Assembly: GCA_022791355.1 (NCBI GenBank)
Contig: JAAVYX010000021.1
Coordinates: 1-17,278, forward strand
Direction: 5' to 3'
DNA length: 17,278 bases
Origin: Clostridiales bacterium
Lineage (GTDB): Bacteria; Bacillota; Clostridia; Oscillospirales; Acutalibacteraceae
Each line of letters opens with the position of its first letter. The stretch's first letter is position 1. The notes under the pieces were generated by a model, which saw only the letters and a program-made list of their open reading frames with translations, did no database searches and had not been told where the DNA came from. A program made the position numbers and the translations under genes. This document shows, piece by piece, positions 1 to 7,194 of this stretch.

Positions 1-71
1 CGTTCATATAGATGGGCCGCAGAGAAATCTATAGATTTTCGTTCGGGGCATCGAGCCCCTCACAAAAATTT

Positions 72-90
72 TGCTTTGTAAGACAAAGCA
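72..90 (-). terminator. Possible weak terminator hairpin beyond cmk
   Basis: Read on the minus strand, TGCTTTGT and ACAAAGCA (8 bp, 3-nt loop) are followed by AAATTTTT at 71-64. The stem is AT-rich and the T-run is offset by three A residues. It lies about 220 nt past the cmk stop, so it could end the cmk transcript or belong to the edge of the adjacent repeat. A short GGGGC/GCCCC hairpin at 45-59 follows. Confidence 0.3.
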
Positions 91-100
91 TAGGATTTCC

Positions 101-210
101 GGGAGGCGCGTTTTTCTCCCCTTTCTTTTGTCGCGTCACAAAAGAAAGGGTCGCGCCGTGCGATACGGTTTTGGAGAATCCATAAAAGGATTCCTGGCGC
201 GAAACCTCCC
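101..210. repeat. Structured multi-hairpin repeat, copy A
   Basis: A closed, cloverleaf-like fold can be drawn directly from the bases. The outer stem pairs GGGAGG (101-106) with CCTCCC (205-210) and CGCG (107-110) with CGCG (198-201), leaving an AAA bulge. Inside are a perfect 13-bp hairpin, CCCTTTCTTTTGT (119-131) with ACAAAAGAAAGGG (138-150); a 4-bp hairpin, CCGT (156-159) with ACGG (165-168); and a 6-bp hairpin, GAATCC (176-181) with GGATTC (188-193). A diverged relative lies at 11921-12053. The 13-mer GGCGCGAAACCTC (196-208) recurs there and, inverted, at 11596-11608. It could be a dispersed MITE/REP-like element or a structured RNA; orientation is unknown. The flank at 211-311 is AT-rich with no visible gene. 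Confidence 0.7.
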
Positions 211-311
211 GCTAGCCTCCAATAAGAGATAAAGCGATAAGCCTCCAAGCCCCCCGCTCAGCTAAATAAATAATATATTGCTAAATTAAAATATTGGCTC
301 ATAAACAAATT

Positions 312-977
312 TTAAACCATCCGTTCCTGGATAAGCCCAATCATACGGGCCGCCGACTGGGCCAGAGTCTCGCCGGTAGTGTCCACAAGCAGCGCGTCTT
401 CCGCCGGCTTTAAGGGGGCTACAGCCCGGCTTTCGTCCTGGGCGTCTCGCTGCTTCATATCCCGCAGCACCTCCTGGAAGGCGATCTCCCGCCCCTTCTC
501 TATAAACTCCTCATACCGCCGCCGGGCCCGGTCCTCAGGGGAGGCGGTCAGAAAAATTTTGACGTCGGCTTCCGGCAGCACCACCGTGCCGATATCCCGC
601 CCGTCCATCACCACATCGTGGGTACGGGCCATCTGCCGCTGTTGGTCCAGCAGAAACCGCCGGACGCAGGGCAGGGCCGAGGAAACGGAGGCCGTCATGG
701 AAACTTCGGGGGTGCGGATGCGGTCGGAAACCCTTTCCCCGTTTAAATAGACCTGTTGGGTCCCGCCCTCAAACCGGATATCCACCTGTATACGCTCCAG
801 CGCCTCTTCCACCTTGGCCGCTTCGGCCGCGTCGACGCCCTCCCGTAAAAGATAAAGAGCCACCGTCCGGTACAAAGCGCCGGTGTCCACGTAAATAAAA
901 CCCATCTCTCCCGCGATCTTGCGGGCCAGGGTGCTCTTGCCCGCGCCCGCGGGTCCATCAATGGCAATGGAACGCAT
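312..977 (-). CDS. cmk: Cytidylate kinase (CMP/dCMP kinase)
   Basis: Phosphorylates CMP and dCMP with ATP in cytoplasmic pyrimidine nucleotide metabolism. The 221-residue length is normal for bacterial Cmk. The P-loop GPAGAGKST is at residues 8-16, followed by the DTGALYR substrate segment (31-37). The CMP-binding core MDGRDIGT is at 124-131, the arginine-rich lid (SPEDRARRRYEE) at about 146-157, and the RDAQDESRAVAPLKPA segment at about 177-192. The ATG at 977 is preceded by AGGAGGG with a 6-nt gap, which fixes the start. It lies 176 nt downstream of an HI0933-family flavoprotein gene on the same strand. In many clostridia cmk sits beside such a gene and is followed by plsC and ispH; here 311 nt of repeat-containing non-coding DNA follows and no plsC is visible before the window edge. 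The gap upstream has no convincing promoter, so transcription may continue from the flavoprotein gene. Confidence 0.97.
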   Translation of the reverse strand: MRSIAIDGPAGAGKSTLARKIAGEMGFIYVDTGALYRTVALYLLREGVDAAEAAKVEEALERIQVDIRFEGGTQQVYLNGERVSDRIRTPEVSMTASVSSALPCVRRFLLDQQRQMARTHDVVMDGRDIGTVVLPEADVKIFLTASPEDRARRRYEEFIEKGREIAFQEVLRDMKQRDAQDESRAVAPLKPAEDALLVDTTGETLAQSAARMIGLIQERMV

Positions 978-1153
978 CTTTTTCCCTCCTGTGTCTTTTG
1001 AAATAGCGCGGCCGGCCGTCCCCGTTTCAGAGGACGCGGCCCCGCCTCCATCCTATCTCGGCCGTAGGCCAACGAGTAAAAAACGATTTGACGCCAACCG
1101 GCCAAGCCCCGGCACAGAATCGGTCGGAAAGGGCCCGACGCGGACCCGAACAA

Positions 1154-2437
1154 TTACGATTCCGCCATGGACCGGCCGGCCAAAAAGCCGGTGGACCAGG
1201 CGATCTGCAAATTAAAGCCGCCGGTATACGCGTCCAAATCCAGCACCTCGCCGGCGAAATACAGGCCCTCGCACCGCCGGGACGCCATGGTGTGCGGGTC
1301 TACCTCCCCTACCGGTATGCCGCCCCGGGTGACGATAGCCTCCTCCACCGGCCGGAAACCGGTAACCGTCAAGGGCAGGGCCTTGAGTAGCCCGCAGAGC
1401 CGGCCCCGGACCTCCCTGGTGAGCTGATTGACCTTACAGCTTCCCCGCTCCCCGGTCAGCCGCACCATAACCGGGATGAGCTTGCGGGGCAGCAGGTCCT
1501 GTAAGGCGTTGGTGAAATCCCTATTGCTGTACTTCTCAAAGTCCCTTTGCAGCCGGGCGTCCAGCTGTTCGGGGGGCAGGGCCGGCTTCAGGTCAATCCG
1601 CACGGCGTACCGCCCGTCCTCCGGGTTGGAAAGATGGGCGCTGGCGCTTAAAATCATGGGGCCGGACAGGCCGAAATGAGTGAAAAGCATCTCGCCAAAA
1701 TCGGTGTAAACCGGTTTTTTCTTCCCCTTCTCCAGCACCTTCAGCCCGACGTTTCTAAGACTCAGCCCCTGCAGCTCGGCGCACCAGCCCTCGTGGACCG
1801 TCAGCGGCGCTAAGGACGGTCCGGTTGGCATAAGTCCGTGTCCCGCCTGGGCCGCTAGGGCGTACCCGTCCCCGGTAGAACCGGTGACGGGGTAGGACAA
1901 GCCCCCCGTCGCGATCAAAACCCGATCCGCCGGCAGGGTCCGCCCGTCCTCCAGAATCACGCCGGTCACCCGGCGGGAGGGCCTTTTTTTCTTCTCATCC
2001 GCAGCCGCGGCTCCGGGCAGCGGCTCCAGCCGCAGTTCCGCGGCCCGGCCCTGTAAAAGCCGTACCCCGGCCTTTTTTCCGGCGGCGGTCAAGGCGTCTA
2101 CAATGTCCACCGCTCGGTCGGACTGGGGAAAGACCCGGTTTCCCCGCTCCACCTTTAAGGGGACCCCCGCCTCCTCAAAAAAGTCCATAACCGCGCGGGG
2201 CGGGAAGGCCGAAAAGGCGGTGTAGAGAAACCGGCCGTTGCGGGGCGTGGAGGCGATTAGCTGGGGTTCGGCGCAGTCGTTGGTTAGATTGCAGCGGCCC
2301 TTACCGGTAATCAGCAGCTTGCGTGCAGGCCGCTCCCGCCGCTCCACCAGAGTAACGCCGCACCCGCGCCGCGCCGCCTGACAGGCCGCCATCATCCCGG
2401 CCGGCCCGCCGCCTATGACAATAATAGAAGGCTTCAT
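1154..2437 (-). CDS. HI0933/BaiN-like FAD-dependent oxidoreductase (copy 1)
   Basis: A 427-residue flavoprotein of the HI0933 family (COG2081), which includes the clostridial bile-acid enzyme BaiN; the physiological substrate of most members is unknown. The N-terminal Rossmann motif GGGPAG (residues 9-14) and the ribose-binding acidic residue in VER (E32) indicate FAD binding. GKGRCNLTN (45-53) is a family signature. The C-terminus carries the second FAD-contact block, GLYFAGEVLDLDAYTGGFN. I place the start at the ATG of MKPSIIV, because AAAGGAGG lies 9 nt upstream; an in-frame codon eight residues earlier would put that ribosome site inside the gene. It reads toward cmk, a common clostridial arrangement. 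A second, clearly diverged paralogue is at 10222-11493. I do not assign a bile-acid role from sequence alone. Confidence 0.92.
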   Translation of the reverse strand: MKPSIIVIGGGPAGMMAACQAARRGCGVTLVERRERPARKLLITGKGRCNLTNDCAEPQLIASTPRNGRFLYTAFSAFPPRAVMDFFEEAGVPLKVERGNRVFPQSDRAVDIVDALTAAGKKAGVRLLQGRAAELRLEPLPGAAAADEKKKRPSRRVTGVILEDGRTLPADRVLIATGGLSYPVTGSTGDGYALAAQAGHGLMPTGPSLAPLTVHEGWCAELQGLSLRNVGLKVLEKGKKKPVYTDFGEMLFTHFGLSGPMILSASAHLSNPEDGRYAVRIDLKPALPPEQLDARLQRDFEKYSNRDFTNALQDLLPRKLIPVMVRLTGERGSCKVNQLTREVRGRLCGLLKALPLTVTGFRPVEEAIVTRGGIPVGEVDPHTMASRRCEGLYFAGEVLDLDAYTGGFNLQIAWSTGFLAGRSMAES

Positions 2438-2605
2438 CTCGCCACGCCTCCTTTCCTGCACTGTTCGTACCCGTCTGTGCGCATTATTACCGGGACCCGT
2501 ATGGAACTCATAAATTCTATACGCCCTGCAAATTTTTCATTCGTTCCGCCGCCAGATCGTGCAACGCTTTCCAATATATATACGTACGCCATGTGCGCGG
2601 CGCGT

Positions 2606-2681
2606 GGTATAATTGGCGTCCCCGCCGTCCTCGGCGTGGGGCCATCCGTCTGGTATAGTGTCCGCTTTGCGGACATTATAC
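2606..2681. repeat. Palindromic 76-bp repeat, copy 1
   Basis: Starts GGTATAAT and ends ATTATAC, giving short inverted termini. It holds two hairpins. One is GC-rich, with GCCG and CGGC closing a TCCT loop and CCCC/GGGG outside it. The other is a 14-bp stem with one G-T pair, running from GGTATAGTGTCCGC across a TTT loop to a complementary arm. It matches the second copy (2699-2775) at all but two positions, with a 93-bp period. Size and structure suggest a REP/MITE-type element. No coding role is apparent: it can be read as a 25-residue peptide repeat, but only as a by-product of the DNA repeat. Confidence 0.85.
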
Positions 2682-2698
2682 TTTAGGCGCATGCCTAT

Positions 2699-2775
2699 GG
2701 TATAATTGGCGTCCCCGCCGTCCTCGGCGCGGGGCCGTCCGTCTGGTATAGTGTCCGCTTTGCGGACATTATACC
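2699..2775. repeat. Palindromic 76-77-bp repeat, copy 2
   Basis: Second copy, beginning GGTATAAT and ending ATTATACC, so its 8-bp terminal inverted repeats are complete. It differs from copy 1 at two positions near the GC-rich hairpin (T to C and A to G). It is separated from copy 1 by 17 bp and has no clear target-site duplication. With copy 1 and the terminator at 2800-2841 it accounts for most of the 437-bp gap between the flavoprotein gene and the hydrolase gene; I see nothing coding there. Confidence 0.85.
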
Positions 2776-2799
2776 AAGCCCCCAACCAAATAACAAGCT

Positions 2800-2841
2800 A
2801 AAAAACAAGTCCCGTCCGCAGGAGAGAAAGGCGGACGGGAC
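2800..2841 (-). terminator. Intrinsic terminator of the GH127-dockerin gene
   Basis: On the minus strand an 11-bp perfect stem, GTCCCGTCCGC (arms at 2831-2841 and 2809-2819, 11-nt loop), is followed by TTGTTTTTTAG. It lies 33 nt past the hydrolase stop codon at 2875. Stem strength, the T-tract and position make this a confident Rho-independent terminator. Confidence 0.9.
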
Positions 2842-2874
2842 AAAGGAGAAATCACTTATAAAGGTAAACCGCGT

Positions 2875-5800
2875 TTAAGCCTTGCGGGCCAGAATTTTAC
2901 AGATTTCCATCACGTCGCTGATGGTAAAGAGCTTATCGCCGTCCAGGTCTCCCCGCAGCAGCTCCTCCTGGGTGGGAACCTTTCCGGCCGACTGACGGGC
3001 CAGCACCTTGCAGGCCTCCATCACATCCTGTATCGTGACCTCACCGCTGCCGTCCATATCCCCGGGGACGGCCGCCGAACCCGGTCCGGGCGTTTCGCTG
3101 TCCAGCAGGCCGGCGAAAATACTTTCGGGCTCGGCCGCCGTCTTGACGTCGAACTCCCAGGCGCTGGCCCAGACGCCGCCGGTGGTCCCTGTGATGGAGA
3201 AGCGGATATACCGGCCCCTCGCGGCCTTATCGATTTCCCGCCAGATTTTATCCTGGTTCATATGATAGGTCTCGGACTGGTACGCGCTCCAGTTTTGGCC
3301 GTCCTCGGAAATCTCGATGGTATAGGTCCAGTCGGTGGGCTTCTCAAAGAGGATGCGCATGCCGGTGATATCGGCCGCGCCGCCCATATCCATGGTGACG
3401 GTCTGGGGCTTCTCCTCGCCGGGCGGACAGTACCGGGTGGTCTCGTTGCCGTCCAGCATGGCGAAGGGCGAATCCACAGGATTGCTGTAGGAGGTTGCGC
3501 CGCAGAGCTTGTTCTGGGCCAGATTGGTCTGGGAGCCGTCGGCGTATACGGCCATCTCGGCCACCGAGATGTAGCCCACCCCGGCCGACTCGGTACATTT
3601 CAGCGCCACATAACGGCCCCGGGCCCTTCCGGTCTCCTCAAACTCCTGCCGGCTTTCGGCGTTTTTGCTCCTGTCGGCAAACAGCTCCCATTCCTTGGCG
3701 TCTTCGGAATACAGCACCTGATACTTCCAGGCCTGCCCGCTGGTAAAGGTCAGCTTGACCCGGCCGACGTCCTGGACGCCGCCCAGGTCCACCATCAGAA
3801 TCTGGGGCGTTTCCTGACTGCCGGCCGCCCAATAGGTCTCCGGATCGCCGTCGAAGGCGGCGGCGGGCGAGTTGCCGTTGTTCCGGGAGCTGGTCGCCTG
3901 CGCCAGCCAGCTCTTGGGCCGGCCGGCGGCCGCCTTGGGCTCCTCCCCTACAAACACGTAGGAGGACGAAACGCCCCGGTTCATCCGGGCGTAGAAGGGA
4001 ATGGCCTTGGCCTGGACGGTCTGCAGCTTGCCGTTGTAGTCGTAATACCGGGCCTCGGCGGACAGGGTGGTCACGCCTCCCAGCAGCCCGGCCTCAAACC
4101 GGGCGGTCAGCGCCGCGTCGGGGGCCACGCCCATGCAGAACTCGCCCGTGCCAAACCCGGGAATAGTCGGATTGTCGACGCCCTCAAAGCAGTACACCAG
4201 GGGCCCGTAGCCCAGGGCCACCATGCCCTGGGTAAAGGCGACCTGCTCGTCGTTGTAGATGCGGCGTGGCTCCATGGGGAAGGAGACCGTCACCTCGTCC
4301 CCCGCCTTTACAGCCAGCACCGCATAGCCCTTTTCCATTTGGTAGGCGGCCGCCCTGTCGCCTACCCGGATGGTCTCCTTGCCGGCGCCCACCCAGTCGG
4401 GGATGCGGATGTGCAGCTCGGTATCCTTACCGGCCGTGATGACCGAATCCCCGCCGAAGGGCATGCCGCTTTCCATGGTAAGCTTCCGGCCGTCGGGCAG
4501 GGTCAGCTCGCTGGATACAAACTGGTTGACGTATATGGCTTCATCGGTATAGGAGTAAATATAGGCAGGCATTTCGGAATAGAACTTTAGGAACATGGGC
4601 GGGCAGCAGGGCGTGTAGTTTATCCAGTCCCACCGGCCCTCCTTGGCCGAGAGGGGCTGTTGGTAATAGAAGCTGTCGCCGTCAAGGCCCATGCCGCCCA
4701 GCACGCCGTTGTAAATGTAGTTCTCCACCACGTCGGCGTACTTTGCGTCCCCGAAGGAGAGACTCAAATACGCGCTGAAGAAGCCCATGGCCACCTGCGC
4801 GCAGGTTTCGCAGTAGCCGTCGTTGGGCAGGTGGTAGTTGTCGCCGTAGGCCTCGTCCATACCCACGGCCCCCACGCCGCCGGTGATGTACATCTGCTTA
4901 TTTACGATGTTGTTCCAGAGATGGTCGGCGGTGGCCAGATAGGTGTGATTCTGAAATTCCCGGCCGGCGGCGGCCATACCGGTGTAGAACAGGTTGGCCC
5001 GCACCGCGTGGCCGGCGGCCACGGTCTGGTCGTAGTACAGGGCGTGGTCCTGGGCGTAGACCCCGTAGTTTGCGCCGCCCACCCGGTTTTCATAGTTGCC
5101 CCGGTTCTCGATCCAGAACTTGACCAGCTCGGCGTATTCGTTCTCGTCGATAGACAGGGGATAGTCGGGGTTATACCGCTGGATCTCGGCCTTGAGTTCG
5201 GGATTGTCCCGATAGAGAATATAGAGCTTTAAGAGCATCTCCTCCGGCCCCTCGTGGGAAGGGACCATGTTGATCTTTTTCGAGCCGTCGGCCTTCTGGC
5301 CGTAGCCGTAATTGCCGGCGATAAACTCGGCGAACCGGGTGGCTACAAAGAGCAGCTTGGTCTTGCCCGTGGCCTTGTAATAGTGTACGGCCGCCTCGGT
5401 CATACAGCCGAAATTGTAAGCGTCGTGATACTGCCGGGCGTCCCCCGACTCGTCAAAGTACAGCCCTGGAAAATCCATCATCATCCAGGTGCTCAGGTAC
5501 CCGGTTTCGCTGCGCAGACAGGCCTGGTAGATCACGTCTACATACCGGTCGATGCGGGCCTCTATCTCCTTGTTGGGCCTTACCCGCAAAAAGTCGGCCG
5601 CCCCCCGGATGGATTCAAAGAGCAGACCGTCGTTCCAGGGCAGGGTCTGGGCCTTGTCCTTCTGTCCCGGCAGGCCGGCCCGGGCAAAATTGTCCACCGT
5701 ACCGGCCTTTTCCAGATTTTCCAGCACGGTCTCCACCGTCACGTCGGCGATGACGTCCAGCTTCTCCTTCCAGAAGCCGCCGGTTACCTTGACCTGTTCA

Positions 5801-6093
5801 AGCTCTGGCTGCTGCATATCCATCGTCTCCTTATCCGACACGCGGAATGTAATGGTATATTCGCTGAAGGTTCCGTCCTTTTCCAGACGGATTTTGGCCG
5901 TACCCGGCAGCGACGAGGCCTGGGTCACTGTAGCCGTGACGCCGGAGGCCGAAAAGTCTGCCTCCACCACCGGCGGCTGTACGACACCCGGCGCCAATAC
6001 TTGCTGATAGTCGTGGTTGGCGGCGCTGAACATTTGGAAGGGCTCCCCGTCGATCGTAACCCTGCCCTCGGGCAGCTCTACCGGTTTCTCCAC
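2875..6093 (-). CDS. GH127 beta-L-arabinofuranosidase with two F5/8C domains and dockerin (downstream part of a frameshifted gene)
   Basis: A 1072-residue open frame that seems to be the larger part of a secreted, cellulosome-type enzyme. Residues 1-90 resemble an Ig/cadherin-like linker domain. About 96-720 is the GH127/DUF1680 (alpha/alpha)6 hydrolase, which removes terminal beta-L-arabinofuranose. Key residues match those of Bifidobacterium HypBA1: acid/base E414 (DEAYG), Zn ligands E429 and C431 (ETC), nucleophile/ligand pair C496-C497 (TPCCPP). Two F5/8-type C (discoidin, CBM32-like) domains follow at about 728-852 and 857-986. The C-terminal type-I dockerin (about 1010-1072) has two calcium loops: D1012, D1014, S1016, T1020, D1023 and D1049, D1051, D1053, T1057, D1060. 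The dockerin should bind a cohesin on a scaffoldin, but none is in the window. The frame opens with GTG at 6093 without a credible ribosome site. Its true beginning is the signal-peptide/LamG frame upstream, lost through one extra G at 6100-6105. Confidence 0.93.
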   Translation of the reverse strand: MEKPVELPEGRVTIDGEPFQMFSAANHDYQQVLAPGVVQPPVVEADFSASGVTATVTQASSLPGTAKIRLEKDGTFSEYTITFRVSDKETMDMQQPELEQVKVTGGFWKEKLDVIADVTVETVLENLEKAGTVDNFARAGLPGQKDKAQTLPWNDGLLFESIRGAADFLRVRPNKEIEARIDRYVDVIYQACLRSETGYLSTWMMMDFPGLYFDESGDARQYHDAYNFGCMTEAAVHYYKATGKTKLLFVATRFAEFIAGNYGYGQKADGSKKINMVPSHEGPEEMLLKLYILYRDNPELKAEIQRYNPDYPLSIDENEYAELVKFWIENRGNYENRVGGANYGVYAQDHALYYDQTVAAGHAVRANLFYTGMAAAGREFQNHTYLATADHLWNNIVNKQMYITGGVGAVGMDEAYGDNYHLPNDGYCETCAQVAMGFFSAYLSLSFGDAKYADVVENYIYNGVLGGMGLDGDSFYYQQPLSAKEGRWDWINYTPCCPPMFLKFYSEMPAYIYSYTDEAIYVNQFVSSELTLPDGRKLTMESGMPFGGDSVITAGKDTELHIRIPDWVGAGKETIRVGDRAAAYQMEKGYAVLAVKAGDEVTVSFPMEPRRIYNDEQVAFTQGMVALGYGPLVYCFEGVDNPTIPGFGTGEFCMGVAPDAALTARFEAGLLGGVTTLSAEARYYDYNGKLQTVQAKAIPFYARMNRGVSSSYVFVGEEPKAAAGRPKSWLAQATSSRNNGNSPAAAFDGDPETYWAAGSQETPQILMVDLGGVQDVGRVKLTFTSGQAWKYQVLYSEDAKEWELFADRSKNAESRQEFEETGRARGRYVALKCTESAGVGYISVAEMAVYADGSQTNLAQNKLCGATSYSNPVDSPFAMLDGNETTRYCPPGEEKPQTVTMDMGGAADITGMRILFEKPTDWTYTIEISEDGQNWSAYQSETYHMNQDKIWREIDKAARGRYIRFSITGTTGGVWASAWEFDVKTAAEPESIFAGLLDSETPGPGSAAVPGDMDGSGEVTIQDVMEACKVLARQSAGKVPTQEELLRGDLDGDKLFTISDVMEICKILARKA

Positions 6094-6871
6094 AGCGATC
6101 CCCCCACTTGCCGGCCAAATACATCTGCACCCGGTCGGCCTCGTCCTCTCTGAGTCCCCGGTCGAATACCAGGATTTCGGATATCGTACCCACCATACTG
6201 GCAGCCGGCCCCGAACCGCCGCCGATAAAGTTGGGCTGGTCGTTGTGAACCGGATTACCGGAGCCGGGCAGCCTGCCGATTTGTACGCCGTTGATATACT
6301 GACTGCCGCCCGGCCCGTCCTTGACGCCGCCCAGTATATAGCTGGAGCCGGCCGACACGGCCCGGTTGTCGCCGTTATAGTTTCGATAGCCGCCGTCGTC
6401 CTTCCAGCCGAAGTTGAAGCCGCCGTTTTCCAGATTGAAATACCAGTTATGGTCGCCGGCCAGCCCCAGCTTGGAAAAAATCTGGTTGGCGTCTCCGGCG
6501 TTGACCAGCTCGTCCGGGTTGACCACGGCGAATATGCTCAAGCTGTCCAGCGTGAAGCTCTCCTGTAATTGGAGATGGGTCTGCTGGGAAAAACGCACGC
6601 CCGGCTTCCCCCCGATTTTTCCCTGGGCCATATAAACCGGCTGCTTGCTCTCGTCGGCCTGGGCCGCGTCGTAGGCGGCATTGCCGGCCCTGTTAAGCCA
6701 CCGGGAGACCTTGGCCCCGTCGCCCAGCTGCAAGTCCGCCGCGTCGTACCAGGCCTTCAAGCCGTCCATCCCCTCCGGCGACCAATCGGCGGCGGCCGGC
6801 TGTATCCCGGCCGGAAAAGCCGTTCCCACGGTCAGCGCGGCCGTCAGCAGCAGGCTCCAGAATTTTTTCAT
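5831..6871 (-). CDS. N-terminal part of the frameshifted GH127 gene: signal peptide and LamG-like domain
   Basis: The start is the ATG of MKKFWSLLL at 6871, with GGGAGG 10 nt upstream; earlier in-frame codons lie in the promoter region. Residues 1-28 form a Sec signal peptide (KK, hydrophobic stretch, likely cleavage AAA/D). Residues 30-256 resemble a concanavalin A/LamG-like jelly-roll, opening with GLKAWYDAADL and ending with VFDRGL...MYLAGKWG, as is usual before other carbohydrate-active modules. After W256-G257 the frame leaves the homologous sequence: the next about 90 residues, down to 5831, are arginine- and glycine-rich out-of-frame translation of the DNA that encodes the linker domain in the other frame. 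Removing one G from 6100-6105 joins the two frames as KWGIAVEKPVELP and gives a 1331-residue protein. As written, the product would be a secreted LamG fragment without catalytic domain. Confidence 0.85.
   Translation of the reverse strand: MKKFWSLLLTAALTVGTAFPAGIQPAAADWSPEGMDGLKAWYDAADLQLGDGAKVSRWLNRAGNAAYDAAQADESKQPVYMAQGKIGGKPGVRFSQQTHLQLQESFTLDSLSIFAVVNPDELVNAGDANQIFSKLGLAGDHNWYFNLENGGFNFGWKDDGGYRNYNGDNRAVSAGSSYILGGVKDGPGGSQYINGVQIGRLPGSGNPVHNDQPNFIGGGSGPAASMVGTISEILVFDRGLREDEADRVQMYLAGKWGDRCGETGRAARGQGYDRRGALPNVQRRQPRLSASIGAGCRTAAGGGGRLFGLRRHGYSDPGLVAAGYGQNPSGKGRNLQRIYHYIPRVG
6100..6105 (-). other. Frameshift site: six-G homopolymer in the GH127 gene
   Basis: The coding strand reads AAG TGG GGG GAT, with six consecutive G. 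Homology continues smoothly from the LamG frame to the hydrolase frame only if one G is removed (TGG GGG ATC GCT GTG GAG). Either the assembly has one G too many, or the gene is inactivated or phase-variable, or expression needs a +1 ribosomal shift. The last is least likely, as no slippery +1 context such as a rare codon or stop is seen. Confidence 0.85.
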
Positions 6872-6903
6872 ATGACCATTACCTCCCATTGCTCCCTTAA
6901 TAT

Positions 6904-6917
6904 CATTAACGTTAATG
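6904..6917. promoter_or_regulatory. Palindromic operator, probably LacI/GalR-family
   Basis: CATTAACGTTAATG is a perfect 14-bp palindrome with the central CG typical of LacI/GalR-family operators. It lies about +6 to +19 relative to the predicted transcription start of the hydrolase gene, where a bound repressor would block initiation or elongation. No regulator gene is in the window, so the regulator and its sugar signal are inferred only. Confidence 0.65.
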
Positions 6918-6928
6918 TTGCTGCTAAC

Positions 6929-6957
6929 AGCATAGCATTTTTCTGCAAATTTGTCAA
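6929..6957 (-). promoter_or_regulatory. Sigma-A promoter of the GH127-dockerin gene
   Basis: On the minus strand TTGACA (6957-6952), a 17-nt spacer and TATGCT (6934-6929) form a near-consensus vegetative promoter. The predicted start is near 6922, giving a leader of about 50 nt that contains the palindromic operator and then the GGGAGG ribosome site. Confidence 0.8.
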
Positions 6958-7059
6958 GTTGTTTTGGGGATGGTTCCGGGTTAAAGAAAATCTGCCGCCT
7001 ATCATACGCAAGGATAAATATGCTCAGCAGCGAACACAAACGCGGGGCTGGAAAATTGG

Positions 7060-7121
7060 AAAAACCAGTAAGCCCTCCTGGGGGGCTGCCTGTACGAACA
7101 GTCCCAAGGAGGGCTTACTGG
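7060..7121 (-). terminator. Intrinsic terminator of degV
   Basis: Perfect 15-bp arms CCAGTAAGCCCTCCT (7065-7079) and its complement (7107-7121) are followed on the minus strand by TTTTT at 7064-7060. The loop region contains further pairing potential. It lies about 75 nt past the degV stop and insulates the hydrolase gene from degV transcription. Confidence 0.9.
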
Positions 7122-7194
7122 GCGTATTTTATCTTACCAGTAGATATTTCTTATCGCCTTTTTGCCGATTAAAGCGGAATTATACGGATAGAAA

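Noticed and set aside
60..248. 62-codon minus-strand ORF
   Set aside because: It lies across repeat copy A, whose pairing pattern explains the sequence better than coding.
2606..2775. CRISPR-like repeat-spacer pattern
   Set aside because: Only two units of 76 bp with a 17-bp gap and strong internal palindromes; no array and no cas genes.
2537..2785. Small ORF with a repeated YNVRKADTIPDG peptide
   Set aside because: The peptide repetition is fully explained by the two 76-bp palindromic DNA repeats; there is no ribosome site and the same DNA forms strong hairpins.
3262..4590. 442-codon plus-strand frame opposite the GH127 gene
   Set aside because: It is antisense to conserved catalytic-domain codons, is rich in Gly/His/Val from reverse reading and shows no family motif or ribosome site.
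6100..6105. Programmed ribosomal frameshift joining LamG and GH127
   Set aside because: A +1 shift would be needed and there is no slow codon, stop codon or upstream internal ribosome site typical of +1 programming; an indel is the simpler explanation.
5254..6153. 299-codon plus-strand frame
   Set aside because: Shadow of the GH127 gene; no motif, no ribosome site, and the opposite strand carries clear homology.
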